Notes: generated by a model from the letters alone, not told the origin. Counted from the stretch's first letter, positions 26,200 through 35,772 are shown. The stretch: 61,585 bases of DNA from Metabacillus rhizolycopersici (GCF_020075705.1 NZ_JAIQUM010000026.1:1-61585), one strand, 5' to 3'. Numbers and translations are program-made.

Positions 26200-27857
26200 C
26201 AGCTACACTCTCCACAGATCGAACAGCACTCATCGGCTTAGAATCTTCCGGAAAAACCACTATTTTCTCCCGATTAGGTGGTCGTGATATCGGAAGCAAG
26301 ACAAATGTAAAGGGTGCAACCTATACCACATATACTCAATATGTTGATGGTTTTTTAGTCGTAGATACTCCCGGGATACGCTCTATCGACACAGCATCAA
26401 ATGAAATTGCCAAAAGGGAGATTGAAAAATCGAATAGAATTATGTTAGTTGTAAGAGGTACTCATTTTAAAGAGGAAATTTCACAGCTGCTTCCTTTAGT
26501 TGAGAATACAAATAAAGCAGTCATCATCATTGCTACATACGCAGATAAAATGACTGTAAAAAGTAAACAAATTTTAGCTAAACAAATCATTAAGTACAAA
26601 CTACCGCTCTTTTTATTAGATGCACGAAATCTAACAAGCCAAAATTCGAATCAAATCCTAGAGGAATGTGATGAACAGCAATCGTTAACACCGAAACAGT
26701 ATCAATCTCTCATCAGTATAGACATTGATCAAATTGAACCTAAAGGACTTATATTTGATCATCCTACTGTAGGAGGGATTTTTTCCGTTCTTAGTTTAAT
26801 CAGTATGTTTTTACTACCAGTAGTCATTGCACATTGGGTTTCAAACTTTATTCAGCCTTTTATTGAGAGTTTAATCTTATATCCTTTAATACAATTCTTT
26901 GAAAATTCACCTTCATTATTAAACAGTTTATTTGTAGGAGATTATGGCATATTGACTTTAGGCATTTATTCATTTATTTGGGCTTTTCCAGTTGTATTAT
27001 TGATTGGTTTAAGTACGGCTATTGTTGATGAAACAGGATTGAAGGATAGGATTATTGATTCTCTTGATCCTTATTTAAAAAAGCTTGGTTTAGAGGGTAG
27101 AGATTTAATGCCCGTTCTTTCTGGATTTGGTTGTAATGTTGTGGCAGTTTTTCAAAGTAGAAGTTGTAGCTCTTGTACTCGAAAACAGTGTGTATCTCTT
27201 ATTACTTTTGGGTCAGCGTGTAGTTATCAAATAGGAGCAACACTTTCCATCTTTAACTCAGCAAACAAAACATGGATGTTTCTTCCTTATATAGTTGTTT
27301 TATTACTAGGGAGTATCATGCATACCAAGCTTTGGTCTAAAAAGAATAACCATTCTCATTATTTCGGGTTAACACCTAGACGAACTTTTTTACAAAAACC
27401 TACATTTAAAGGAAGTACTTTTCGTCTCAAAAGTGATATTAAACAATTTATCACACAAGCTATGCCTATTTTTATTTCTATATGTGCAATTGCAGCCCTT
27501 TTAGAGTACTTTAAAATCATTCACTATGCTTCATTTATTTTTAAACCTTTGCTCCAACTTTTGCAATTACCTGTCGAAGCCGCTTCAGGATTGGCCTTCT
27601 CTATCATAAGAAAAGATGGAATGCTCATTTTCAATGAAGGAAATGGCGCACTTTTATCTTCATTAACAAATTTACAGTTATTTCTTTTAATCTTTTTAGC
27701 TTCTACAATGACAGCATGTATTGTCACAATGTTGACTGTAGGGAAAGAGTTCGGAAGCAAACAAGCTTTTCAAATGATTTTTCAGCAGGGTGTTACATCC
27801 ATTATTTGTACGCTCTTCATAGCCTTATCTATGAAATGTATTCAATTTATTCTATAA
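26193..27857 (+). CDS. FeoB-like GTPase-coupled metal transporter, probable zinc importer
   Basis: 554 residues, shorter than FeoB (about 650-770). Residues 1-190 are a G domain with P-loop GLESSGKTTIF and DTPGI, but the guanine-specificity motif is not a clear NKXD (TYADK). Residues 190-554 are the membrane core with two Gate (nucleoside-recognition-like) repeats; the conserved GFGCN of FeoB is present (LSGFGCNVVAVF) and is followed by an unusual Cys cluster, SCSSCTRKQC, then FGSACSYQIG. No FeoA or FeoC is nearby. The 7-bp overlap with the flavoprotein gene and the Zur box upstream make zinc, not iron, the likely substrate. Confidence 0.8.
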   Translation: MLAATLSTDRTALIGLESSGKTTIFSRLGGRDIGSKTNVKGATYTTYTQYVDGFLVVDTPGIRSIDTASNEIAKREIEKSNRIMLVVRGTHFKEEISQLLPLVENTNKAVIIIATYADKMTVKSKQILAKQIIKYKLPLFLLDARNLTSQNSNQILEECDEQQSLTPKQYQSLISIDIDQIEPKGLIFDHPTVGGIFSVLSLISMFLLPVVIAHWVSNFIQPFIESLILYPLIQFFENSPSLLNSLFVGDYGILTLGIYSFIWAFPVVLLIGLSTAIVDETGLKDRIIDSLDPYLKKLGLEGRDLMPVLSGFGCNVVAVFQSRSCSSCTRKQCVSLITFGSACSYQIGATLSIFNSANKTWMFLPYIVVLLLGSIMHTKLWSKKNNHSHYFGLTPRRTFLQKPTFKGSTFRLKSDIKQFITQAMPIFISICAIAALLEYFKIIHYASFIFKPLLQLLQLPVEAASGLAFSIIRKDGMLIFNEGNGALLSSLTNLQLFLLIFLASTMTACIVTMLTVGKEFGSKQAFQMIFQQGVTSIICTLFIALSMKCIQFIL

Positions 27858-27893
27858 ATGATTTACATGGTTAAGTAGAATTGCACAACTTGT

Positions 27894-27914
27894 AAATCGT
27901 AATGATTATGAATT
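27894..27914. promoter_or_regulatory. orphan Zur-like site downstream of the FeoB-like gene
   Basis: AAATCGTAAT-G-ATTATGAATT, two mismatches from the Zur consensus with a perfect left half. It lies between the convergent ends of the FeoB-like gene and the BmrA-like exporter, 36 bp after the FeoB-like stop. Confidence 0.6.
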
Positions 27915-27943
27915 AAAACAAAACAAGGCCCTGTTATTGTTGC

Positions 27944-27986
27944 AAGGAAGTAGAGAAAAACGACGAGTTTTTCTCCACTTCCTTTA
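27944..27986. terminator. bidirectional terminator between FeoB-like and exporter genes
   Basis: GGAAGTAGAGAAAAAC (27946-27961) and GTTTTTCTCCACTTCC (27967-27982) pair with one mismatch and a five-base loop. Confidence 0.78.
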
Positions 27987-28008
27987 TTTTAAACATCTTC
28001 TAGCCCTC

Positions 28009-29763
28009 TCAATGAGAATGAAGTGTTTCTCCACTACCCAATTGCTGTTTGGCAAATTTACGATAGAGGTCATGTGATTGAGTCAATTCATGATGAGTCC
28101 CAATGCCTGTCACCTCACCCTTCTCGATAAAGATAATTTTGTCTGCATCAACGATTGTCGATAATCGATGGGCAATGACGAATGTCGTGCGTCCTTTCAT
28201 TAATCTTGTTAATGCTTGTTGGACAACACTTTCAGATTGGCTATCAAGACTTGCAGTTGCTTCGTCCATCATCAGAATTTTTGGGTCTCGTAAAAAAGCA
28301 CGGGCGATCGCGATTCGTTGTCTTTGCCCACCTGATAGCTTCACTCCACGCTCACCAACCTCTGTGTCCAGGCCTTTTGGGAATGATTGAATAAATTGGT
28401 CCGCATAAGCCATTCTAGCAACCTCCCACAGACGTTCATCCGCTATCTTTTCCTTTAATCCGTAACAAATATTTTCGCGAATCGTTCCAGCCATCATCGC
28501 ACTATCTTGTGAAACATAGCCGATTTGGCTCCGCCATGATGCCAGCGATAAATCGTTAATCGGTGTGTGACCAATTCGAATTTCACCAGCAGTAGGATGG
28601 TAAAATCTCTCTAGTAAACCGAACATGGTTGTTTTCCCACCACCGCTTGGACCAGCAAAGGCAATCATTTCGCCAGGCTGTGCTTCAAACGATACACCTT
28701 TAAGTACAGGTTCCTCTTCACTATAAGCAAAAGACACATCTATCACATGAACAGGTTCGTTCGTAATATCGATTTCTAAACCATCCTGCCCCTCTTCTAA
28801 AGATACGTCTAGAATCTCAATAATACGCTCAGTCGCTCCTTTTGCTTTTTGTAATTGGGCGAAAAACATCGCAAACATAGTAACGGGCATAATGATTTGG
28901 AAGAGGTAGAGTAAAAACGCAACAAGCGATCCCGTTGAGAGCGTACCATCTGCAACTCGGATTCCACCGTAACCAATAATAACGACGACCACCACCATGA
29001 TGACAAAATACATAAGTGGACCGATTAGGGCAAAAATACGAGCTTCTCTTAAGCCATAGCTTAGCAAATTATTAATACCGGATATTCCTTTGGTTTCCTC
29101 CACTTGTTCTGCATTTGAAGACTTCATTAAGCGAATCTCACTTAGTGTTTGTTGAATATTTCCCGAAAAAGTGGCTGTTTCATCTTGTAAGCCACGTGAT
29201 ATTTTTGCCATTTTTCCGCCAAGGGGCATCATAAAAGCCATCGTAATTGGGACAGAAATTAGCATTAAAAGCGTCATTTTCCAATCCATAATGAATAAAA
29301 TGATGATCGCCCCAATAATTGAAATAATTCCCGTAATAAATTGTGGGAAATGCTGTGAAATTAAATCTTTTACGATACCCGTATCGTTCACTAGGCGACT
29401 GACTGATTCTCCACTTTGTTTTTTATCAAAGTAGCTTACTGGCAGCCGAGTGAGTTTTAACCACATCTGTTCGCGCATCCGCGCAACAATTTGTTGACCG
29501 ACTGCAGCTAGTAAATAGGTTGAGTACCCATCGATTAGTGCTTGCGCAATAAACACAACACCAATAACAATGATGAGATTGATACTCAAAGATGATACAG
29601 CGAACCCATCTACTAATTCTCTTGTTAATAACGGAATTGAAAGGCCTACAAGTGTAGTAATGACACTTGCTAGTAAGCCGATTGTGAGTGCTAATTTTGG
29701 GATTTTCGTTGATAAAATAAGGGTGATAAATGGTTTCAGACTATTTTTTTGTTGTTTTTCCAT
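28009..29763 (-). CDS. ABC multidrug exporter, fused permease and ATPase (BmrA/LmrA-like)
   Basis: 584 residues, a half-transporter that dimerises. Residues 1-320 hold six membrane helices (ABC_membrane domain); residues 340-580 hold the ATPase with Walker A GPSGGGKTTM, signature KLSGGQRQRIA, Walker B ILMMDEATASLD and switch His in VIAHRLST. The closest well-known relatives are B. subtilis BmrA and Lactococcus LmrA, which extrude hydrophobic drugs. No regulator is adjacent in the same transcription unit. Confidence 0.9.
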   Translation of the reverse strand: MEKQQKNSLKPFITLILSTKIPKLALTIGLLASVITTLVGLSIPLLTRELVDGFAVSSLSINLIIVIGVVFIAQALIDGYSTYLLAAVGQQIVARMREQMWLKLTRLPVSYFDKKQSGESVSRLVNDTGIVKDLISQHFPQFITGIISIIGAIIILFIMDWKMTLLMLISVPITMAFMMPLGGKMAKISRGLQDETATFSGNIQQTLSEIRLMKSSNAEQVEETKGISGINNLLSYGLREARIFALIGPLMYFVIMVVVVVIIGYGGIRVADGTLSTGSLVAFLLYLFQIIMPVTMFAMFFAQLQKAKGATERIIEILDVSLEEGQDGLEIDITNEPVHVIDVSFAYSEEEPVLKGVSFEAQPGEMIAFAGPSGGGKTTMFGLLERFYHPTAGEIRIGHTPINDLSLASWRSQIGYVSQDSAMMAGTIRENICYGLKEKIADERLWEVARMAYADQFIQSFPKGLDTEVGERGVKLSGGQRQRIAIARAFLRDPKILMMDEATASLDSQSESVVQQALTRLMKGRTTFVIAHRLSTIVDADKIIFIEKGEVTGIGTHHELTQSHDLYRKFAKQQLGSGETLHSH

Positions 29764-29844
29764 TGTTTAAAACTCCAGTCAATACTAATTCTTTTATTGA
29801 GAGAAAAAGTGAAAAGGTAGATGCGAAGTGAAAAAGGTCATGCT

Positions 29845-29940
29845 ATTTGCGATTAGGGTTTTCCTTCCTCCTTACTAAGGGTTAGGAGCACCTACGTATC
29901 GTTAGTTATCCTGCACTTATGCTTCTTTATTTGCTCACAA
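29845..29940. repeat. decayed copy of the double-hairpin repeat (tentative)
   Basis: Fragments such as GGGTTTTCCTT and TAGTTATCC...CACTTATGCTTCTTT line up with the first hairpin and the second stem of the intact copies, but the palindromes are no longer complete. Confidence 0.3.
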
Positions 29941-29977
29941 CTTTGAAAATATCTGAGAACTCAGAGTGATAGTGAAA

Positions 29978-30019
29978 AAATACCGTAAATTCAATCATCT
30001 TGAATCATACGGTATTTTA
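29978..30019 (-). terminator. terminator after the GNAT gene
   Basis: AAAATACCGTA (29978-29988) and TACGGTATTTT (30009-30019) form a perfect 11-bp stem with a 20-base loop, 27 bp after the acetyltransferase stop codon. Confidence 0.75.
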
Positions 30020-30045
30020 CCCTAACAAAATAGCCGATCCATCGA

Positions 30046-30465
30046 TTAATACACTTTTCTAAATCCTACGACACTATCTGTAAATCCAGCTCTTTCATAA
30101 AATTTATGCGCTCCTGTTCGATGCGCAGATGAGACAAGTATCGCATAACCACAGTGCTTCTTTTTAGCAAATTCATCGAGAGATTCCATTAACTTTCTCC
30201 CTATTCCTTTTCCTCTCAATCCCTCTTTAACAATGACATCTTCAATAACCAAAAACGGTTCTATCAAACCATTACAGCATATCCCTAGTGCAGAACCAAT
30301 AACACGATTATTTTCTTTAGCAACCATTAAAAAGTAATTTTCATCTAGTAGCATTTCTTTATGTATTTCAACTGACTTTTCCACAGATGTTTCAAATGGA
30401 ATAAGGGTAGTATATAGCTCTAATAACTCTGGAATATCTTCTACTTTTAACTTTTCTAACATCAT
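30046..30465 (-). CDS. GNAT-family N-acetyltransferase
   Basis: A single GNAT domain of 139 residues. The acetyl-CoA pyrophosphate-binding motif is GLRGKGIGRKLM, followed by AHKFYERAGF, the typical final strand and helix. Acceptor substrate unknown. The start may be the second Met (30462). It has its own terminator and stands apart from its neighbours. Confidence 0.88.
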   Translation of the reverse strand: MMLEKLKVEDIPELLELYTTLIPFETSVEKSVEIHKEMLLDENYFLMVAKENNRVIGSALGICCNGLIEPFLVIEDVIVKEGLRGKGIGRKLMESLDEFAKKKHCGYAILVSSAHRTGAHKFYERAGFTDSVVGFRKVY

Positions 30466-30574
30466 CTTTTTAAAATCGTCCTTCCTATTTCCTTATACTG
30501 TTCTCCTACCAATTTTTCTATGGCTAAAAGAATGTCCTTCACTATCTAACATTAAAACGGTTTACATGTTGCTA

Positions 30575-31165
30575 TCATCCTTCTACACAGATTGAATCGA
30601 TATGATAGACAAACAACTCGTTGATTCGATCTTTATTCAACCTGTCAGAATCAATCATTGCGTGCAATGCGATTCCATCAACCACTGCATATAATCTTTC
30701 TATTTCCATCTCTTTATCAAGGTTTTTTCGCAATTGGTTTTGTTGATTCAGATATTCGATCAAATTTCGAATTCCACTATAAATACCATCGTGATGAGCC
30801 TTGAAAAACTCCTTCTTGTGTTTCGCATAAGCAGTAAAAGCAAACCAAACCTCCATTTCGGCCATTGTTTCGGCATTAGTTGGTACAATTTCAAGCAAAA
30901 TGTGTAAGACTTTTTCTTTTGGAGGCAATTCTTGAATGGCAATTTTATTAATTCGGTCTGTCGCTCTTTCGATTACAAGATTCATTGCGTAAACTAGTAA
31001 CTCTTCTTGTGTTGAAAAATAATGGCGCAAAGCTCCTAACGAAAGACCCGCTTCTTTTGCAATATTCCTTACTGTCGCACCTTCCATCCCCCACTCTAAA
31101 ATGACCCTCCATGAAGCTTCTGCAATTTGTTTTTTTCTTACATTATGATCAACTATTTTCGGCAT
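30575..31165 (-). CDS. TetR-family regulator (BetI-type C-domain)
   Basis: 196 residues. HTH: GATVRNIAKEAGLSLGALRHYF; the C-domain with VVDGIALHAMIDSDRL is of the TetR_C_6/BetI type. It is divergent from the five-helix membrane protein gene, and the palindrome at 31245-31258 lies between them, so it probably represses that gene and perhaps itself. The ligand is unknown. Confidence 0.88.
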   Translation of the reverse strand: MPKIVDHNVRKKQIAEASWRVILEWGMEGATVRNIAKEAGLSLGALRHYFSTQEELLVYAMNLVIERATDRINKIAIQELPPKEKVLHILLEIVPTNAETMAEMEVWFAFTAYAKHKKEFFKAHHDGIYSGIRNLIEYLNQQNQLRKNLDKEMEIERLYAVVDGIALHAMIDSDRLNKDRINELFVYHIDSICVEG

Positions 31166-31244
31166 AATTCTATTTTACCAAAAACGGGGAATTTTTATAA
31201 TACAATTGTGTTATTAAAAACCTGATGCTAAAATACACTTAAAT

Positions 31245-31258
31245 AATACAAACGTATT
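31245..31258. promoter_or_regulatory. candidate operator between tetR and the membrane protein gene
   Basis: AATACAAACGTATT is a palindrome with 5-bp arms, 16 bp before the start of the membrane protein gene. A similar AATACAATTGTGTTATT string is near 31200-31216, closer to the regulator gene. Confidence 0.4.
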
Positions 31259-31274
31259 GAAAAGAGGTGACCTA

Positions 31275-31826
31275 TTGAATATTGTTGGTTGGATGATTGT
31301 TTTTTGTGAGGTTGCATTCTGGGTCGTTATTATTTTAGGATTGGTTGCACGGTATATTTTTAAGCGTGAGAAACTAGGGTTGGTCCTTTTAGCATTAACT
31401 CCGCTTATTGATTTGCTTTTATTAATTACAGCTGGTATCGATTTGTATCGTGGAGCAGTTGCGACCCAAGTACATGCAATTGCCGCTGTTTATATAGGGG
31501 TATCTATCGCTTTCGGTAAAAGCATGATTGAATGGGCCGACCAGCGCTTTCAATATTATGTGACAAAACAAGGGGAAAAACCGAAGAAACTCTATGGGAT
31601 CGAGTATTCAAAGCAGTATTTTAAAAGTTGGGTAAGACACCTTATCGCCTATGCCATTGGTGCAACGTTATTAGCAGGTTTGATTTTCTGGATTGGTGAT
31701 GCTACTAGAACGGAAGCGCTGAGTGGAATGCTAAGATTTTGGTCTTTTGTACTGGTGATTGATCTTGTGATTGCTATTAGTCATTTTATTTGGCCTAAGA
31801 AGGAAAAGAAGAAGACTATTAACTAA
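31275..31826 (+). CDS. five-helix membrane protein controlled by divergent TetR
   Basis: 183 residues with about five membrane segments (residues 1-24, 35-55, 65-85, 128-150 and 155-175). Function not recognised; similar small membrane proteins occur in Bacillus next to TetR regulators. Start is a TTG at 31275, because AGAGGTG precedes it; a longer frame back to 31257 would begin inside the ribosome site. A strong hairpin follows at 31879-31923. Confidence 0.7.
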   Translation: MNIVGWMIVFCEVAFWVVIILGLVARYIFKREKLGLVLLALTPLIDLLLLITAGIDLYRGAVATQVHAIAAVYIGVSIAFGKSMIEWADQRFQYYVTKQGEKPKKLYGIEYSKQYFKSWVRHLIAYAIGATLLAGLIFWIGDATRTEALSGMLRFWSFVLVIDLVIAISHFIWPKKEKKKTIN

Positions 31827-31878
31827 ATAGATGAAGGGGGTTCTGAAGGATTGGACTCCTGCATAATCGTTAAAAAGC

Positions 31879-31923
31879 GCCAACTAGCCACCCCCTTGAT
31901 ACAACTGGGGTTGGCTAGTTGGC
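31879..31923. terminator. strong hairpin between convergent genes
   Basis: GCCAACTAGCCA (31879-31890) pairs perfectly with TGGCTAGTTGGC (31912-31923), and an inner CCCC/GGGG extends the stem. No T tract follows, so it may be a terminator without a U run or an RNA-stabilising stem. Confidence 0.6.
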
Positions 31924-31982
31924 CACTTCTGAAAATTTCAATTATGTGAACTTACTCCTACATCTATCGCAAGTACTATTTT

Positions 31983-32306
31983 TCAGCTAAAGAAAGACAA
32001 TTGCAAATCTACCTCTTGCTCTACTTCTTCTATTGTATCAACTGGTTTAGATGAAGCTATCTGTACTGACTCTACTTGATAGATACAATCTTCACGATCT
32101 CTCTTAACCTCTGAAAGATTCCCTCTTTTTAAGAGTAGTTCAAGATAAGCTACCACATCAATGTATATTTTCGGTCTTCCTGTAGAATATTGTTTCGTAG
32201 AAGCACCATTTTGTTCAATCAGATACGTGCATAATTCCATAGCTGAAACATCTTTATGGGCTTCTATGTACTGATCTATATATACTTGTAGATTTTTATT
32301 TTCCAT
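31983..32306 (-). CDS. hypothetical protein
   Basis: 107 residues, soluble, acidic at the C-terminus (DTIEEVEQEVDLQLSFFS). The first half is helical and begins with NKNLQVYIDQYIEAHKDVSAM; the middle TGRPKIYIDVVAYLELLLKRG may be a DNA- or protein-binding helix pair. Not recognised. Ribosome site AAGGTAG is weak but present. Confidence 0.55.
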   Translation of the reverse strand: MENKNLQVYIDQYIEAHKDVSAMELCTYLIEQNGASTKQYSTGRPKIYIDVVAYLELLLKRGNLSEVKRDREDCIYQVESVQIASSKPVDTIEEVEQEVDLQLSFFS

Positions 32307-32462
32307 GTAATCACTACCTTTAAATTGAGATGATTCGACTTAGATTCAAGTATGACATATTTTTTCTATTATTTTAATCGTTTCCCGCGTTCAGCAACCC
32401 TTTTAGATTTTCCTGACCTTCATTCCATTGAAGCTGTGGCTTGAAACAACTGCCATCGCGCA

Positions 32463-32496
32463 AAAAAGATTCTTGCTTAATAGCAAGAATCTTTTT
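32463..32496 (-). terminator. terminator of the UPF0316 gene
   Basis: AAAAAGATTCTTGC (32463-32476) pairs perfectly with GCAAGAATCTTTTT (32483-32496). Confidence 0.88.
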
Positions 32497-32500
32497 GTGC

Positions 32501-33028
32501 CTATTTCATCCGCTTTACATTTTTTATCCGATCCAATAAAAAACCACCTTTAAAATACCGTGGTTCATAGGAAATAATGAAAGCTTGCGGTTCAAACTTC
32601 TCCACATAAGCAATTAATTCACCTTCGCGGTTTCTCTTTGTTAAGATCTCAAGCTTATATCGATTACTATCACGTCCTTCACCGATATAGAGAGTGACTC
32701 CAAACCCCTTATTTCTTAAGGTAGCAATTAATTCATCATTTTTGGATTGTGTATTGACAGTTACGTGAATATAGCCAATCGCTAATTTTTTCTCAATTTT
32801 TGTTCCAAAAATCATGCCAATCCCAAAGCCTAAAGCATAGACCACCATCGCAACAAAGCTTTGATCACCACTAAATACAAGGGATAAACCAAACACATAT
32901 ATTAACATTTCAGCTATTCCGATGACAGAAGCAAGAACGGTAATGCCTCTGACCAAAAAAATTGTCCTTAGAGTAAGCAATGGGACATAAATAAGCTGTA
33001 ATAATAAAATAAGAAGAATTTCTTTCAT
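32501..33028 (-). CDS. UPF0316 membrane protein (DUF2179, YebE-like)
   Basis: 175 residues. Three membrane helices in residues 1-80 (one with LVFSGDQSFVAMVVYALGFGIG), then a cytoplasmic DUF2179-type domain with RNKGFGVTLYIGEGRDSNRY and a basic tail. The family is widespread in Bacillus and has no established function; DUF2179 domains are also found in YitT proteins such as the one at 50886-51752. Confidence 0.82.
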   Translation of the reverse strand: MKEILLILLLQLIYVPLLTLRTIFLVRGITVLASVIGIAEMLIYVFGLSLVFSGDQSFVAMVVYALGFGIGMIFGTKIEKKLAIGYIHVTVNTQSKNDELIATLRNKGFGVTLYIGEGRDSNRYKLEILTKRNREGELIAYVEKFEPQAFIISYEPRYFKGGFLLDRIKNVKRMK

Positions 33029-33280
33029 GGTAGCACCTCAATATGTGATATAAAACCTTTAAACAAAAAACATGCGTATATCTAGGTAGATAAGAATATC
33101 CAGTATTGGATTCATAATTAAACCACAATTTTCTTCATTTATTATCTTGTTGCAGGATAACTATTAATTGTTATTTGCTTCTTTAATTACTGCTTCACTT
33201 CATGATAGAACTTAAAGATGGCTGAGTAACATATACTATATTCTTATTATTTTTCATTGTTCAGTCAAATACTTTTCTTT

Positions 33281-33354
33281 CATCCCCCACCTATCTTCTT
33301 GTACACTCAGAATCCTGAGATGGGAGTCTTACTGCCCGTTAAGAGTGGGATAAA
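33281..33354. repeat. truncated double-hairpin repeat copy
   Basis: Matches only the second half of the element (ATCCCCCACCT...TGCCCGTTAAGAGTGGGATAAA), ending with the ATAAA border at 33350-33354. The first hairpin is missing. Confidence 0.65.
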
Positions 33355-33458
33355 AATCTAATGTATCTTTTGCGTTATTTTTTGTAACTTCCTTTTTCTC
33401 TATTATTCTTCTTTTCATAGTTTTAATGAAAAATGGCACATAACTAACTTACAACGTG

Positions 33459-33602
33459 CTACTTCTTTGCTGATGACTTGTTGGCTTCCTCTACCATCCT
33501 CGACGATCTCCCCTCTCCTTTTTCATTTAAGCCATATTGCCCGAGCTTATGTATCATCGCTTCTAAACGTTTAGCATTGATACGTATTTTTGTAAGTTCC
33601 AT
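33459..33602 (-). pseudogene. small frame, possible N-terminal remnant of an M20 amidohydrolase
   Basis: 47 codons: MELTKIRINAKRLEAMIHKL is followed by GQYGLNEKGEGRSSRMVEEA and a stop. The first 33 residues resemble the start of N-carbamoyl amino-acid/allantoate amidohydrolases as far as I remember, after which similarity ends. There is no good ribosome site. Could equally be chance. Confidence 0.3.
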
Positions 33603-33762
33603 TTGCTAAGCTCTTCTTCAAGCTATATTCAAAACATTTCCATAAAAGATGGCTATATTCCTTTTTATTTTTAAAAGGAATAAAAAATACTTTTTTATTA
33701 TCTGAATATATCAGACTACCTTTCCAACCCTTTGGTCATAATTTCGTAACTACTCAACCTCT

Positions 33763-33897
33763 ATATAACTTCCATCAGTGGGGTTTCCTTCATCCCCACT
33801 TATAGTTAATTCGCACTTACCCGGACCTTTACGGGCATTCTTTGTACGCTCATAATCCTGAGGTCGGAGTCTTACTACCCGTTAAGAGTGGGAGAAA
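33763..33897. repeat. diverged double-hairpin repeat copy
   Basis: Aligns along most of the element (CTTCCATCAGTGGGG, ATCCCCACT, ACCTTTACGGGCA, ACTACCCGTTAAGAGTGGGA) but with a partly decayed second stem. The left border is TATA rather than ATAAA. Confidence 0.6.
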
Positions 33898-33920
33898 GAA
33901 GAACAAATTGTCTGTAATGC

Positions 33921-33975
33921 AAAAAAACGACCAAATCTTTCGCGCGATTTAATCTGCGAAGGATTTGGTCGTTTT
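33921..33975 (-). terminator. terminator of the mannitol/PTS operon
   Basis: AACGACCAAATC (33926-33937) pairs with GATTTGGTCGTT (33962-33973), extended by CTTTCGC/GCGAAG. A run of A residues before it serves as the T tract on the minus strand. Confidence 0.88.
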
Positions 33976-34056
33976 CATTCTGTCATTAAAGCAATTGTTG
34001 CTGAAGTGATTCGTTTTACTACATCCTACAAACGAATCACAAGAAGGAATCAAGTT

Positions 34057-35772
34057 TTAAAACATATCCCTTACAAATCGTTCAACTTCCTCAGCTGTGT
34101 CCATGTTTAATAGTTGTTCGATGGCTGCATTCATTTCTGCTTTCGATAACTTAAGAATTTGGCTTCTCGCCTGGAGAATTGATGAAGCACTCATACTGAA
34201 TTCATCTAAACCAAGTCCAAGTAAAATTGGAATGGCAATTTCATCCCCTGCCATCTCTCCACACATACCTGCCCATTTGCCTTCTTTGTGTGCGGCATCA
34301 ATGACCATTTTTACTAGACGTAAAATGGCTGGGTTGTATGGTTGGTAAAGATATGAAACACGCTCATTCATACGATCAGCTGCCATTGTATACTGAATTA
34401 AGTCATTTGTTCCAATTGAGAAGAAATCAACTTCTTTCGCAAATTGGTCTGCCATGACTGCAGTAGATGGAATTTCCACCATTATTCCAAGTTCAATTGT
34501 CTCAGAAACAACTACACCTTCAGCTTGCAGCTTCGCTTTTTCTTCCATTAAAATTGCTTTTGCTTGACGGAATTCACCAAGAGTTGCGATCATTGGGAAC
34601 ATAATTTTCAAGTTTCCAAACGTACTTGCACGAAGCAATGCGCGAAGCTGTGTACGGAAGATGTCTTGCTCTTCCAAGCATAAACGAATGGCACGGAATC
34701 CTAGGAAAGGATTCATTTCTTTTGGTAAGTCTAAGTATGGGAGCTCTTTATCACCGCCGATATCAAGCGTACGCACAACAACAGGCTTCCCTTCCATTCG
34801 CTCTAATACTGCTTTATAAGAATCAAATTGCTCATCTTCAGTCGGAAGTTGAGTACGTCCCATATATAAGAATTCGGTACGATATAAGCCAACACCTTCA
34901 CCGCCGTTTTCAAGTACACCTTTTACATCCTCAGGAGTACCGATATTTGCAGCTAGTTCTACGTGTTGTCCATCTTTAGAAACGGTACTCTCATTCACAA
35001 GCTTTGCCCACTCTGCCTTTTGAGCTTCGTAAGCGGCTTTTTTCTCTTCATACTCTTTGACCATATCAGCTGACGGATCTACAATGACTGTTCCAGCTAA
35101 ACCGTCTAGGATGACTAATACTCCATTTTCAATATCAGCTGTGACTGTTTTCGTTCCAACAACTGCTGGAATTTCCAATGAGCGAGCCATAATTGCTGAA
35201 TGTGATGTACGTCCACCGATATCAGTCGTAAAGCCTTTTACATATTGTCGGTTTAGTTGAGCAGTATCAGACGGTGTTAAGTCCTCCGCAATAATAATAA
35301 CTTCCTCAGAGATCATGCTTGGGTTAGGAATCGTTACACCTAAAAGATGAGACATAACACGTTTTGTCACATCGCGGATGTCTGCAGCACGCTCTTTCAT
35401 ATATTCGTTGTCCATGGACTCGAACATGCTTATAAACATGTTTGCAACTTCCTGTAAAGCAAATTCTGCATTGACTTTTTCCGTTGCCATTTTGTCTTTG
35501 ATTGGATTAATCAATTCTGGGTCACTTAAAACAAGAAGGTGGGCAGCAAAAATCGCTGCTTTATCTTCTCCTAGCTCTTTGAAAGCATGTTCTTTTATCT
35601 GTTCAAGCTCAGATGTCGATTGTTTAATCGCATCATCAAAACGTTGAACTTCTGCCTCGATATTTTCTATACTGCTTTTTTCTACTATTAATTTAGGTTC
35701 CTCTAATCGATAAGCTTTTGCAATCGCAATTCCTGCTGAAGCTCCGATTCCTTTTAGACTTTGAACCATCAT
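34057..35772 (-). CDS. ptsI: PTS enzyme I
   Basis: 571 residues, the standard length. Phosphohistidine in [21 protein letters not shown], HPr-binding domain at the N-terminus, and the PEP-binding barrel with [17 protein letters not shown] and [16 protein letters not shown], plus MCGEMAGD near the C-terminus. It transfers phosphate from PEP to HPr. The ATG overlaps the ptsH stop (GAATGATGG), so ptsH and ptsI are coupled, at the end of the mannitol operon. Confidence 0.97.
   Translation of the reverse strand: MMVQSLKGIGASAGIAIAKAYRLEEPKLIVEKSSIENIEAEVQRFDDAIKQSTSELEQIKEHAFKELGEDKAAIFAAHLLVLSDPELINPIKDKMATEKVNAEFALQEVANMFISMFESMDNEYMKERAADIRDVTKRVMSHLLGVTIPNPSMISEEVIIIAEDLTPSDTAQLNRQYVKGFTTDIGGRTSHSAIMARSLEIPAVVGTKTVTADIENGVLVILDGLAGTVIVDPSADMVKEYEEKKAAYEAQKAEWAKLVNESTVSKDGQHVELAANIGTPEDVKGVLENGGEGVGLYRTEFLYMGRTQLPTEDEQFDSYKAVLERMEGKPVVVRTLDIGGDKELPYLDLPKEMNPFLGFRAIRLCLEEQDIFRTQLRALLRASTFGNLKIMFPMIATLGEFRQAKAILMEEKAKLQAEGVVVSETIELGIMVEIPSTAVMADQFAKEVDFFSIGTNDLIQYTMAADRMNERVSYLYQPYNPAILRLVKMVIDAAHKEGKWAGMCGEMAGDEIAIPILLGLGLDEFSMSASSILQARSQILKLSKAEMNAAIEQLLNMDTAEEVERFVRDMF

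Larger units (their letters stand above)
33029..34056. other. 1-kb gene-poor region with repeat copies
   Basis: No full gene. It contains two incomplete copies of the double-hairpin repeat (33281-33354 and 33763-33897), a small minus-strand reading frame (33459-33602) and the ptsI terminator. Confidence 0.6.

Noticed and set aside
26193..27857. Plain ferrous iron transporter FeoB
   Set aside because: Too short, altered guanine motif, Cys-rich gate, no FeoA, and a Zur rather than Fur site upstream; kept as FeoB-like, metal probably zinc.
35057..35647. Several 60-120-codon plus-strand frames across ptsI
   Set aside because: Shadow frames opposite a fully recognisable enzyme I gene.
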